Positions 1-11,711 of a DNA stretch of 64,000 nt are shown here, one piece after another. The translations under genes were made by a program, and so were the position numbers. The notes under the pieces are model-generated. The model saw only the letters and a program-made list of their open reading frames with translations. It searched no databases and had not been told where the DNA came from. The stretch is from positions 2,169,001 to 2,233,000 of the forward strand of contig CP110632.1 in the NCBI GenBank assembly GCA_026210745.1, written 5' to 3'. The stretch comes from Exobasidium rhododendri. Lineage: Eukaryota; Basidiomycota; Exobasidiomycetes; Exobasidiales; Exobasidiaceae. Each line of letters starts with the position of its first letter. Positions within the stretch are counted from its first letter, which is position 1.

Positions 1-2084
1 GCGCATATGCAAAGACTCCTCCTTCGGCTAATTGCGCAGCAAGTATATGTAAAGAGGGCGAGAAGAAAGGGAGGATGTGATGGTAGCAGTGATAACGCAA
101 GCACCTCGTAAGGCTTGGCTTATTATTACTATGCAGCAGCAACTCTTCCCCTTTTTTTTCTTTTTGGGCGCGCGAAGATCCGACCCAAAAGGTTGTCAAT
201 CGCTATGACCGGTTAACCCCTTCTTCTTTTTCTTCTTTTTCGTGGGTGTACTTGTATTTCAGTTCTTCCCAGAGCGTTTTAATCGAAAATAACAAGAAAA
301 AGAAGAATCAAAGCCCGAAATGGAGGACTTTATTTGCTATCTTCGCGCCGAAAGGGGGTCCGCGCGTCAATACGTAACGCTTTTTTTTTGGGAAGAGGAA
401 TTGCAATTTGATGTCGGAGACCCGCTTTTTTCTAATTGTAGAGCGAGGTGAATAAGATTCACTGAAAGCACGCAAGAATGCAGTAGCAGATCGCGATTAG
501 ATCGGAAACTCACTGCTTATATGAGACTTTTTTTGAATCGCGGGCAAAGATACGTGGAGATGTGGGAGAGCAAGGAGGATCAGGCGAGTCTGTCAGGCGG
601 GTGTACCCACACGGTTCCGGGAGCCTGGTGCAAGGGTACTGGATTGCGTAGGATAGTGATTGAAGAAGGTCTTGGAAGACGTGAGGATCAGCAAAGTCGG
701 ATTGGACGGAAGGAAAGAAGAGGATAAGTCCTTAACTGGTGAGGATCCAAATGTGGGAGTCTCGGGGGACATCCACTGTAGAACGTGGTAGCCCGCTGCA
801 AAAAGGCGCGAAACCAACGTGCAGGGTAGCGAACAGCCAAGCCTGAACTTTAAAATAGGGGGGCGCTGTGCAAATGTACCAAGGGGGGGTCCGTGTTGCT
901 TGCTCAAAGTCATCATGCCTTATATATACAGGGGAATGGGGTGGAAGGGTAAGCATTATACAGCAGCAAGTCGAGTCATGCGGTGTAGAACGAACACCTT
1001 GTTTGGTCGCTGCATCAGTCACGGCATGACTGCAAATAAGCGAACGTACTGCTTTAAAGTAGTTTAGACACGCTTTGAGATCAGGGTATGAAATTGCGCG
1101 AAATGGCAACCGAAGATGCAATGGGGTCCGACTGAGCACAGACTCCAGCTCCCGAAATACGCACAACGTCGTGTTTCGTAAAGACGCAAGCAAGGTATCA
1201 CAGGCGGAGAGCAGTGATCACTATAGGCAAGTTTGTTGTAATTAGAAGAAGGCTAGCCTTACTTGGATAAAGGTCAACTTTGTGATGTTCACCTTTCTGT
1301 TGCGAGACGGTAATCTGATGCGGCTCTGCCGATAAAGGACGGAAACTTCAATCACCAGAGCAATGCTAAGGGTATAGGCACTGTCCACCTTGCTCTGCTC
1401 GTTAGATCTGAAGCTCTGTTCTGTCTAGATAGGAGAATCAACAATAGCAGTGCGGGAATGAATTGCGCACGAACACATTGCGACACTCAGTTGCAAGCAC
1501 ATCTTCACGATTTGCCGCAGATGGTGTTTTCTCAGTGCTTTCCTTCCACGTTGGCCTAATATCCGAAAAGATCTTGAAATTTGAATCGATGATTTGATGA
1601 TGTGGAAAGCCGGTCAACAGAGCAGTGTTTACCGGTAATTCCATTCACTGGCAACACAACCCTGCCTACCCACTCTCCCTTAAGCCACTTCTATACTTCT
1701 ATAATTAGGGTTGACGGCTATCATGAACCGAATTGTCTGTGCTCAGCCCTATGCTGGGAGAGCCATCTTCGTCATGGCGCTCATAAAATTTCGTATGGGC
1801 GATGACGGGTGTATCAGGCATTGAGCTGACCAGGTCCCAGCATGATGTCAGATGATGGCGATTTGCAGCCCTCACCCACCCCCCCTTCCCACATCTTAGG
1901 AGAGAATGACAAATTATTGTGAGAAAGTAGTCCCCCTTATTTCGGTAGATGACGTGAAGGGACCACTGGATACGTAACGTGCCGAGACAACGGATTCCGA
2001 TAAATTTCTTCTAGCCAGGTACACGTTTCATATCGAATAGGAAAATTCTAACGCGTAACATAGGTCCGTCTATTCATTATAATG
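1..2084. other. intergenic, no gene recognised
   Basis: About 2 kb at the left edge without a convincing gene. Open frames are short (the longest, about 153 codons on the minus strand at 732-1193, has no recognisable motif and no sensible start context). The sequence has poly-T and poly-A runs and is AT-richer towards its right end. It may hold the distal regulatory region of the transcription factor at 2980 or the far side of a gene outside the window. Confidence 0.6.
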
Positions 2085-2086
2085 TA

Positions 2087-2465
2087 CAGTAGAACTTCCC
2101 ATATCTTATACGCGCGGGACCGAGCGATTTCTATCAGTTATGGGGATTATAGAATATGGGAATTCAATTTGACAGGAAGCAAATCGTTCCAAGACCAGGT
2201 TTTAGAATTGTGATTACTGAAAAAGGGAGTAAGATAAGCCGGAATACAAGAATTGCGCATTACAACTTAGAAATTCAATACAAAATACTTCCACGTGTAA
2301 GTCCTCATATCTTATAATCACTAGTAGGATTATTTCAGATCTCATAAGTTAAAAGAAATGGGGATTTTCCTTTAAAACACTAGGTCCCGATTCTGTACGG
2401 CCAGATTTCAATAAGGTATGGGAATATATAAGATTTGAGGGTATAAGATTAGAGAAGTTCTACTG
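2087..2465. mobile_element. MITE-like element, TIRs with TA duplication
   Basis: A 379-bp segment starts CAGTAGAACTTC and ends with its reverse complement GAAGTTCTACTG. It is flanked on both sides by TA (2085-2086 and 2466-2467). The terminal inverted repeats stay similar for about 25 bp: both arms continue to an ATCTTATAC block, with a few mismatches and one shift. The inside is AT-rich, repeats ATCTTATA-type motifs and has no transposase frame. TIRs beginning CAG with TA duplication are the pattern of Tc1/mariner-pogo superfamily elements (established). Non-autonomous mobilisation by a pogo/Fot-type transposase elsewhere in the genome is inference. Confidence 0.75.
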
Positions 2466-2467
2466 TA

Positions 2468-2979
2468 TTCGCTTATCAGATGCAGCGTGGGATACACAAG
2501 CCAAGACGTTCCAAGCGTTTTGATAGGCGATCTCGCATTTGTTTGTTAATTCTATCTCGGAATTGGCCGAACGCGCAGAGAAGGCAAAGGGAGCAAAGGC
2601 TCGCAGAGCAGTAGCATCACCACATGGCCATGAGGTGTAGAACGGACTGGGATGGTCGTCCAAGTGCAACACACACACGTCTTGTCTTGATGACTGGCGC
2701 CTCACGCTCACACAGCGCTTATACGCATTCCTTGCTTGTGATCGTTGAAGATGAATGGCTGTTGTCTTTTTCAAGGTGAAGATCATGCACCCACGTGGCC
2801 GGTCCTCGGGATCCGCGATTCGCGAGACGGAGGAGCGCGCGAATATCTTGATTATTGTTTCCTCTCCCCACGCCCCAAACCAACACCTGTCCGTGCTTTC
2901 CGTGTTACTCTTGCCTCACAGGCATCGAAGCAGGCCCCCTGCCAGAAGCTGCTGGTCCTCCTCTCGCTAGCGGGAAGCA
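2468..2979 (+). promoter_or_regulatory. 5' region of Zn2Cys6 factor gene
   Basis: 512 bp between the MITE and the start codon of the transcription factor. It holds no coding signal of its own and presumably contains the promoter and 5' UTR. The MITE ends about 510 bp upstream of the start codon, close enough to sit in the promoter. No specific factor site can be assigned. Confidence 0.35.
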
Positions 2980-5954
2980 ATGGATGTGCCCATGCGACTT
3001 GAGAGCAATGTAGCCTATTTGGATACTCCGCAGGCGCGACAAGACGGCGCTGCCTCGTCGAATCTTTTCCTTCCAGAGCCCGGCATCGAGTACCACGATC
3101 CCGGGTCGTTTTCCTCTTCTTCCCGACTGAATACAGCTGCAGATCATCCTTTACCGGAAGAGAATGTGTCGAGCCAGTTTGCATCGCCGTTCTCCCGACA
3201 TCTAGGTCGCAATAGAGCTTGTGCAAGCTGTCGAGATCGAAAACTCAAGTGTGATGGCGTGCGTCCAATCTGTGAGTGCGACACGATGGTGACCACATCA
3301 ATTCGAGCATGGAACCGAAAGACTGACGAGGAAGATCTGAAAAGGCGGGCAATGCGCTCGAGCATGGGTGACCAAGAAGCGATCGCTCAAATCAAAGGGC
3401 CTCAGTGATCGTGATCTGTCTCAACTAGAGCAGCCGTGCTCATACTTGGAGGTGCAACACCGAAGTGAAAGGGGGGAAAAGAGCGCGAAAGGAAGTGGAA
3501 AAGCCAAGCGAAAGGGAAGAGACGTCACTTTAGACTCACTAGAAGAAGCAGAGAGGGAGCGGTCGAGACTCGAAGCGGAGCTTGGTGCGTTACAGGAACG
3601 TCGACGCTGTGATCCTCTTCCTTACCACTCACTCCTATCTGTCCATTCGTCTTGACAGCCGATGTGAAACAGAAGATGCTGCTCCTTCAAGCACGAGCTG
3701 GCGGTGAAAGCGACAACAACCGACTGAACGATCTCGAGCAGAGGTATCCAAACCAAGATGAGCTTTCTATTGCAGAGATCTTAGCAACGACGATGCGATC
3801 AGGGGAAGGACTTGCCAGCGCAGAATCGCGACCTTCTTCGATCTCTTCGCCAAATGCACACGACCTTCAAGCGTTCGTCGGTAGTCTGACGGGAGCGAAT
3901 GGTGCATCGCAGATGGCAAAGTTGGCTTCTGCTAGCTTGAATGCTGCCAACATCTACTCAACGTCGCTGCTACCATTAGGGTCGGACGACAACATCAAAG
4001 TGCCCATTGATCCACTTCTTCTCCATTCTTCAACTGCACACCTTGGAGATGAAAGAAAAAATGCGAATCCTATACAGGGAAACAACCTCAGTGAAGTGAT
4101 ACTATCTGGCTGGCCAGCTGACTTTCCATCTCCGTCTATGGTGAACCAGCTTACTCGAGTGTTCTTTGACCAGAGCGATTACCTTCGATGCCTCTTCCAA
4201 CCCGGCCGCTTCTTTCAACAGCTCACACATGGACCAAATTCGATTCACTATCCCTCCCGGGCTGTTCTGCATGCTATCTTCTCCATGGGATACGCTCTTC
4301 GCCCTGATCTAGATCCTGCAAATATATCATTGTTGGGGTCGCAGAGGAAAGGCGCTTCAGCCAATGACAAGTCGACCATGGTGTCCAGTCGATACCACTG
4401 CGAAAGGGCAAAGTATCACATCCTGAGGGCAACAGATCAGGTTACGGATGTCCTGTCGATCGCCAAAGCAGCGACCATCTTGACGAGCATCAAATATGGA
4501 GTAGGAGAGATCTTCGAAGGGTGGATATGCTCTGGGATAGCTACGAAGACGGCTGTTGCCATGTCGATCAATCGAAGTCGAAAAACGGATGGGGACGACT
4601 CGACAAGAGGAGCAAAGGTGGACATCCACTGGGGCAGTTTGTTGCCTCCTCCCAAGAACTGGATAGAGGAAGAAGAGAGACGACGAGTCATGTTCATGGC
4701 CTTTGTGACTGATCAAGCGGGAGCTGCTTCTCTTTTGTGGACAAGTGGATTGAAGGAGTCCGACATAGTGCTGGAGCTGCCCATGTACAGCACGTATGAC
4801 TTTGAACACGAAAATCAAGCAGCGACTCCCATTGGTCCCGGTCAGACGCTCCAGAGCCCTGATCTCTTCACCGAACATCTTCATGACTCTTTCACCTTGA
4901 TGATCAAAGGCTTCACTCTTGTTGGCCGATGCGGTGACTTTTTTTCTCATCTGCCGATCAACGCTAGCAAGGATCACGTCAAGGTCCCGCACTGGAAACG
5001 TCTCAACGATCTCGTCACATCCTTTGCGACTTCTCTGCCTTCGCCAAGTATCATCATAGACGACATCCATGGCACCTTCGACACCAATCGCTTCATGACA
5101 GCCGTTGCCATCCATACCTGCATCCTTCAACTCCACGAACCCTTGGTGAGGCTGGACGAAGACAGCATGCACATCTGTCGATCCGCTTGCCACGGCATGG
5201 TCAATCTGCTTCGAGTGAGTCGCTGGCGGTGTTTTTTTTTTGAACTCAATGAGAGGGAAGAGATTAGGATGGAAAGATGAGGCTAACACTCGTCCCCTTG
5301 GTTGTTACAAACAGCCCCTAGCAGCTACCGGCGCAGAAGTGACGCCCTTGTCGCCAATCTTTGCCTTTAGCTTGGGCCTGGCAGGACGAGTACTGGTTCG
5401 CCTCCTCGACATCTCCATCAGGGGCCTCTTCCCGTCTTCTAGAAATTCCTATGCGCAAGCCAACTTCGCCGCCTCCACGCAGCCTCACGATCAAACCTCT
5501 TCCCATTCACGCCCGGAAAGCAATCAAGAGGGCTACTTTTTGAACAGGTACGATTCTACCATGACTGCCACACCAAATTATTACGCTCACACGATAGGGT
5601 TGGGTGGCGCCACTGGATCGCAAGCGGAGAGGATGCTCCAGAATGAAATCGATCTCATCTTCATTTTTCTGTGCAAGTATGGTCGCATCTGGCCCATAGC
5701 GAGTGAGTACATTGTCATTCCTTTGATCGCTCTTTACATCTCCTTGCATTCGTCGCTCATGAGTTTTTCTTCACTCTTCTACTGCTACTACTACTGCTAC
5801 AACTACTACTACCACCGCTACTACTACTGCTGCGGCTGCTGCAAAAGTGCACTATGCCAAGCTCATTGCAGCTCAACTCGGTGTCATTGTCGAGTCGCCC
5901 CAGCTTCTTCGTCACGGCATCTTTACTGATCGCAACAATGGCCATCGCATCTAG
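2980..5954 (+). CDS. Zn2Cys6 fungal transcription factor
   Basis: Modelled as five exons: 2980-3271, 3345-3584, 3659-5214, 5315-5702, 5848-5954; 860 aa, frame kept throughout. The N-terminal Gal4-type zinc cluster (about residues 80-125) reads CASCRDRKLKC, then GVRPIC, then GQCARAW. Intron 1 interrupts the fourth cysteine codon, and the joined codon restores C-x2-C. The sixth cysteine comes in QPCSY after an unusually long Lys/Ser-rich loop. A short predicted coiled coil (EEAERERSRLEAEL) follows, as in dimeric Gal4 proteins. The middle region (about 350-690) fits the fungal-specific transcription factor domain, with an EEEERRRVMFMAFV helix. Function is nuclear DNA binding and transcription control; the target pathway is not identifiable. 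The exon 5 acceptor lies just after a trinucleotide repeat, so the C-terminus is the least certain part. Confidence 0.85.
5777..5843 (+). repeat. CTA/CTG-type trinucleotide repeat in intron
   Basis: An imperfect trinucleotide tract (CTACTACTACTG, ACTACTACC, CTGCTGCGGCTGCTGC) lies directly before the inferred AAAAG acceptor of the last intron of the Zn2Cys6 factor gene. It occupies the place where a polypyrimidine tract would be expected. Length changes here could affect recognition of the final exon. Confidence 0.7.
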
Positions 5955-6769
5955 CCTTCTCTCACCACCCGTCCGTTTCAGTCTTGATCGCTCCACTCCG
6001 TTCTCCCCCATCCTGTGGCCGCTCTATCACCATGTAATAATAGTCATCGTCTCCTCCCTTCTGTTGCCATGAATACGATCATCCTTCACCAACGTCTACT
6101 CTATCTCTCCTGCAACGATGTGGGAGAGCATTTGGAACATCTAGCACAAGGAAGGAAAAGATCACTAGCGCTCTTGGTTGTAGCTCTTCCCCGTTCCTAG
6201 TATCGCAGCAACCTCCCTCACATCGAGATGCTAAAGAGATGGACACGATAAAGGGAAACTCTTGCCTCTATGAAAAGCGCACACCACGGACCCTCTCCTG
6301 GAAAGTGGTGTAGAGAGGTACCTATCGGGGCGCCTCCCAAGTATAACTTAGAGAAGCAAAAGGCGACTGTCGCCAACCTCGCTCAATTGGTCTTCTTCCT
6401 TCCTTAGACGGCAGATTGCCCGTCCGCCTTCCGTTTCCCACGCGACAACCAGACCAACACTTAAGTATTTTTTTGGTTCATTGCATCCTCCTTGTGAGCG
6501 TGTCTGTTTGGTTAGGCGACACAGTGAGCACAACAGCCCAAAGGCATCTCCGCCCGCTCTTGAGCAGTGGTCCTTCTTCCCTCGGTGCCAAATTGTTAGG
6601 GCGAGACCTGCCACCTTTGCATCGATCTGGACCTGCTGACTGTATATCAAACATCCAACGCCTTCCGGAAGAGTGTCACTTGCCTCTTTTAGCTTGATGT
6701 GTATGCCTCATACTACATTGGCATCTGGATCGCAGTCAAACAAGCAGCTCCACCCCATTCATCTCTCCG
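5955..6769. other. intergenic, nothing recognised
   Basis: 815 bp between two tandem plus-strand genes. It should contain the 3' UTR of the transcription factor and the promoter of the Rap1 gene. Short open frames here lack motifs. Pyrimidine-rich stretches occur around 6380-6450. Confidence 0.5.
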
Positions 6770-9370
6770 ATGGAGCACCAATCGAAAGCATCAACATCTG
6801 CAAGCGTAATACAAAGAGAAGAGGAAGAGGTGGCCGAGACGATATTTGAGATCACGACTGGCTTTCATCCTCGAAAAGCTATCATCTACTTACCGCTTAC
6901 GTATCCAGACCGAAAAGATGTCGCCGAGAAGATCATTCGACATGGAGGGCAGGTGGCATCTAATCCGAACAACGCTGATATAGCGCTAGTGGACGAGGAA
7001 GAGCGTGTGATGGACAAAGTTGGCAGGGTGTACAAAAGATTTTCGGAAGGAACAGCAGGTGTGGTGACTGAGAAATGGCTGAACGATAGCATTTCAAGGG
7101 GGGAGATGCAACATCGCTATGATCTGTACAGACCAGCTCGCTTGGATCGATCACAGGAGATCGAAAGGCTAGAGCAGCATCGCTCCATTGCTCCGAAGAA
7201 GAGGCGAGTCATGCGGTCGGAAAGCTGCTACGTGAGGTATTTGTGTGTACGTGCTAACGTGTATGTGTGTGTGCTTGCGTTCTCTCCCCCTTTCTCTCAG
7301 TAGCAATCTTCGTCAGGCATACACAGCAGTCGATGAACAGCGCATCATACGCTACCTGGCCAATACTGCGAGACCCTGGAGACCACACAGGATAAGCAAA
7401 GAACTTGAAACCCTCTTTCCTTCTCGTAGTGCAGGTTCTTATGCCTCACATTTACGAGACAATCTTTACATCAATAAGAATTACGAGGTGCAGGTCTTGA
7501 ACTATATAGAGAGGCAAGGTGCTAGCAAAGCGGGAAGATCAGAAGCGAGAAAGAGCCACAACGCACCACATCGGCCTTCTTTAAAAGCCCCGCCCTTGTC
7601 AGCCAGCCAAGCGAGTCGGAGTGTAGGGGGAGCTATGCCGGCGAAGAAACGTAAGCTTGCCAAGCCAGAGACTTCTGGGATGCCACTTAGAAGAGACGCT
7701 ACGATGCAGGTCGATGAATGCATTCCCAAGTCTAGTGACCAGGGAACAACGACGAACGACGACAACAATCGTGAGGTGATAGGAATGGTCGAAAAGAGCG
7801 ACGCAGCCTTGCTAGATCGTATTTTGTCCTCGCCAAAGGCCAGTTCGAAGCTGATCGAGGCTATTCAGCACCAACTGCCACTTTCAAATTCAAATGCTGC
7901 CGATGGAGGTTCTTCTCCACCGTCACCTCTCAGGTTCAACGTAGAGCACAGTCAAGTCTTCATTGAGAAGCTGTCTGAGTGGTTCAAGAGCAAGTTCGAG
8001 AAGGCCCCTTCTTCTTCTTCTCAGGAGAGTAAGACATTGGGCTACATCTGTGGATCACAGGACAGTATATGTCCGCCAGAAGAGCTGTTTGTAGAGATGT
8101 CAACGCTGGTAAGTGTATAGAGAGGAAAACCTTTTCTTCGTCCATGCTCGACTAACGTGACAATGTCAATTCTCGAACCCAGGTGTCTGGTTGTTCCGCT
8201 CACGATTGGCATTCCCACTTTGAGTTTTCGAGCAATAAGATGGCCTACCTCCAATTCGCAAAGGAGAAGCTGGAGGGTCTGATGGTGTCTGACGACGAAG
8301 GCGGGGAGAAGGTAGATACTTCGCCCTTTGTCGTATGCAACGAAAGCAAAAGCCTGGAAAGTGAATTGGAAGAGGAAGAGACGGATGTGCAGATGGGTAC
8401 CTTTTCAGCGGGTGCTGATAAACCCATCATATCGTCACTCGATACAGATCAGTGGCGGAGTCAGGATCCGAACTCCAATATAGGAGAATCACTGTCGATG
8501 GAGAAAGCAAGCGACATCGATCCCGACCTACTTCGAGATGGCGAAGACGAAGCCGATGCGGATATGGGATGCGGTAGTAGCTTGGAGGAGTCAGATGATC
8601 TTTCCCTAAAAGAAGTTCTCGTGGTTGGTGAGCAGGACGTCGTGGAAGTAGACGAGCTGGAGTGGTCAAGTGATGAGGAGCAACAACAGGATACAGAGGG
8701 AACAGTCGTCGCTAGAATGATCACTACAACAGTCCTGGAAGATGATGCACAAGGTCGCTTGTCCTCAATGGAGTCGGGCCACGGCCCGGCAGTGGCAGCA
8801 GATGAAGATGATGGCTTCACCATTCTCACGACTATGAGACAATTCGAGCCCTACATTGAAGTGTATTGCAGCGAGGAGAGCCCCTATCAGGCTCTTCTTA
8901 GGAGAAATAGACGTGCCCAGCAACGTCTAGAAGGGAGGAGGCTCCCGCGCACAAGCAGAAATGGAAGCTTATCGAAAGGAAGAAGCAGAGTTCCGGTTGT
9001 TGAAGAGAGCTCTCCTAGTGAATTAGAAACGGACAAAGGATGCACGACTGCTGCTGTAAAAAGAGAGAGGAGCGACAGTATTGACGACGTCATCGCTGCT
9101 CGAATGAGGACACAGATGCCAGGATTTGACGTTGATTCGGACCAAGAAAGTAGCAGAGAGGAGGTGGATGCGAAGGACGAAGAGAGCAGGAGGAGGAGTG
9201 AGAGTCTTGACGGAGAAGAGCGCAGGTCAGAAGAAATCTCGTCGCATCGTATACGTATACAGATGCTCGTGGACAAGTATCAGGTGAGCTGGTCCAAAGC
9301 CCAGCAATATCTCAACACTGCAAAGGGCGACTACGAGTCCGCCGACGCTTTTCTCAGCATCTCACGATGA
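6770..9370 (+). CDS. RAP1: Rap1-like telomere protein (BRCT-Myb-RCT)
   Basis: Three exons: 6770-7231, 7317-8108, 8183-9370; 813 aa, all splices in phase 0. The N-terminus (about residues 28-118) is BRCT-like, with a predicted strand IIYLPL, then EKIIRHGGQV and a conserved Trp in TEKWLNDSI. Directly after intron 1 (about 155-222) comes a Rap1-type Myb domain: VDEQRIIRYLAN, ISKELETLFP, SYASHLRDNL. The middle is long, acidic and low-complexity. The last 41 residues resemble the Rap1 C-terminal domain, with VDKYQVSWSKAQQYL and DYESADAFLS. The order BRCT-Myb-acidic-RCT is the architecture of Rap1/TERF2IP, a shelterin component at telomeres. The single Myb, as in fission yeast and animals, implies telomere recruitment through a partner rather than direct DNA binding (inference). 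Confidence 0.78.
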
Positions 9371-9580
9371 GCATGAATACGAACGTTTGTTTGTAATAAT
9401 AACTTTGAAATAATAGAACATACTCCAGGAAGACCGATCACTGCCTCGCTGACACCAAGTTCCGCGTGTGCTGTATGTAGAGGGAGAGCGGCTCTCCTGT
9501 AAGCACTACATTAGGCCAACCCGAGCACTTCACAAAGGTATAATAGATTGTCGCATCTATTTTCTCTTCTCCCACGTATA

Positions 9581-11711
9581 TCATCGCAACAGTTCTCTGA
9601 CTGCGCCCATCGCTGCACGGAATCCAGTCGCCTTCTTCGGTGGTAGGTCTTGATTGACGTCGCTTTCTTGTCGATTGGCGGAGTCGCTCGTAGACGTACC
9701 AGCTGATGGGCCTCGGAGGTGGACTTCGCCCGCATAGAGCTCTCCTGACAGGTCGACCGAGTCGCTCCTAGATGACACGAAGATTAGTAGTAAGTATGCA
9801 AACATACACACTCTCCCTTTGCACCTCATCCACACGTCGTCTCACTTCGCAGTGTGCTTCCTGGGTGACGATGGTGAAATGTGCGTTTTCTCCATCATGC
9901 TTGTCAGATCATCTGCATCTGTGTTCTGCTCCTTTTCGTCCTTGGCATGGATTGCTTGCGCGCTTTCTGCCACCTGATCTGCGGTTCCGGCAACGTCCTT
10001 CCTATCGTCTTGCTCTTTATTCATGGCTTCTTGAGCTTCAGCGGTGTCGCTCACGCCTGCCTTTTCCGCCTCCTTTGACACCTCATCAGCAACTTGAGCG
10101 TGACTGACGTCTTCCAACAGCACCCTGTCGTCGGTCTCGTGAATCGCTTTTGCACTTTCAGATACCTCTGCTGCATTCTCTGCCGCCGTCTTTTCCTCTG
10201 GCACTTCTTGCGCGGACTGTGCTACTTCTGCTGCACTCTGAGCTATCGACTTGTCCTCCGTTGCTGTAGTACTTGTTGATGGTGTCGCTTGCTCTCCGAA
10301 GATCTCCTCTACCTCCTTGGTCGGTGCAAAGCTTTGCTTATCTTCTGCTGCTGGCTCTGCTGATCCGAGATCCAAGTCTTGCACCTTGTCTTCCACTTGC
10401 TCCTTTGAATTGGCTACGAAAGCCGCCAGTCCTGCACCCGCAACTGTTGCAGTAGCAGCGGGAACGGCAATAGCCGCTGCAGCCACTTCGGAAAGCCCCT
10501 CCTCTTTCGAACTGTCGTTTTCTGTAGTCACCTCTCCACTTTCGTCTGCTCCTTCATCTCCGTCTTCGTCTTCGTCTCCCTCTCCGTCTTCTTCGTCTTC
10601 CTCGCCATCGGGATCCATTTCGTCCATTTCCTCCAGACCGTCTTCATGACCATGCTTCTCCAGTCCCTTCTTTATCCTCTCTATGCACTCGTCTTCTTCG
10701 TCGGCCCAATTTCCATTGATATCTAGCTTCTCCAGTTCTTTGATTGCTTCCCCTTCGATGACCTTGCCCAAGAAGTCTAACGCCTTCCTATCCAGATCGC
10801 AATACTGGAGCTGTAATGTCTTGAGATTGCTATTCCCACCTCTTCCCAAAGCATCGATGACCAAGTATCCTCCTTTAGGCTTAAGCAGACAGTCGTTCAG
10901 ATTAAGCACTTCAAGCTTTGGCCACTTTGACAGTGAAGAAGCAATACCCCGACTTCCACGAAGCGTAGCAGTGTTGTCTTGAAGATCCAATATCTTCAGG
11001 TTGGGACAATTGGACAGTCCCTGACTAATAGCAATGAATCCATCCATTCGAATCCCATTCTGGATCATTCGTACTTCCTCTAGATTCGTGTGGAGAGAGA
11101 ACGCTTCCGACCAAGTAGAAGCGGAGCCATCCTCCAATCGATTCCTTCCACAGATGACCGTCTTCAATTTTGATGGCAGGCCAAGCTTCTTCAATTCGGA
11201 GGCCGCTTCGATAAGTGCTCTTGCGATAATTTTCCCACCCTGAATGCCCATTCCATTGTTGTTCAGCTTCAAGATAGAGAAGTGATGGTTATGCGTCAGA
11301 AAGTTTACCATTGGTTCGGCTGATCGACCTCCGAATGCATTGTCGCTCAGATTGATCTCGACGAGTGATGTATGATCCACCAAGCTGTCGCAAAGCGCTC
11401 TCAAAGCATCGGGAATCTCGCTGATTAGTCGACCAGTGAAAATGTCGGCGAAATTGGCAACCTATGAGGAAATGGAGAGGAGATTTCAACAGTCGTACAG
11501 CATGGTACTTCCATGATTCATCACCTACCTTGAGACTCTGCTTCGTCTTTAGAATTTCTCCTAGTGCTTGACATGCGCCTACCCCCAGCGTGTTTCCACC
11601 ACAGTGAATTTCTTGCAAATCATCGATAGCGTCGATCTCTGAGAGATACTGCTGGATGTCCTCTCGACTTGTGAGTTTGAGGTTCCTCCCTTCCAGCGAG
11701 TATACGGTCAT
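9581..11711 (-). CDS. RNA1: Ran GTPase-activating protein with extended tail
   Basis: The preferred model has three exons on the minus strand: 11711-11529, 11461-9846, 9767-9581; 661 aa. RanGAP stimulates GTP hydrolysis by Ran and so drives nucleocytoplasmic transport; fungal forms are cytosolic. Residues 1-320 are leucine-rich repeats with conserved RanGAP signatures GNTLGVGAC, GRNRLEDGS and VRMIQNGIR. An acidic Asp/Glu block follows (about 335-370), as expected for the family. Beyond it is an unusual tail of over 250 residues with Ala-rich repeats (AAEVAQSAQEV, AAEVSESAKAI, ADQVAESAQAI). If the last intron is not removed, a TGA at 9842 ends the protein at 600 aa. The intron model is favoured because this TGA lies within a good GTGAG donor, a TCTAG acceptor follows in frame, and the third exon stays open for 61 codons. 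The start ATG is followed by TVYSLEGRNLKL, typical of Rna1. Confidence 0.88.

Noticed and set aside
732-1193. 153-codon minus-strand open frame near the left edge
   Set aside because: No domain, biased or compositional signal, and no splice-supported continuation; it overlaps other random frames of similar length.
4357-5289. 310-codon minus-strand open frame
   Set aside because: Lies antisense to the Zn2Cys6 factor exon, which has clear domain support; a shadow frame.
7301-7316. Rap1 exon 2 beginning at the earlier TCTCAG acceptor
   Set aside because: That acceptor places a TAG or a frame shift before the Myb domain; CGTCAG at 7311-7316 keeps phase 0.
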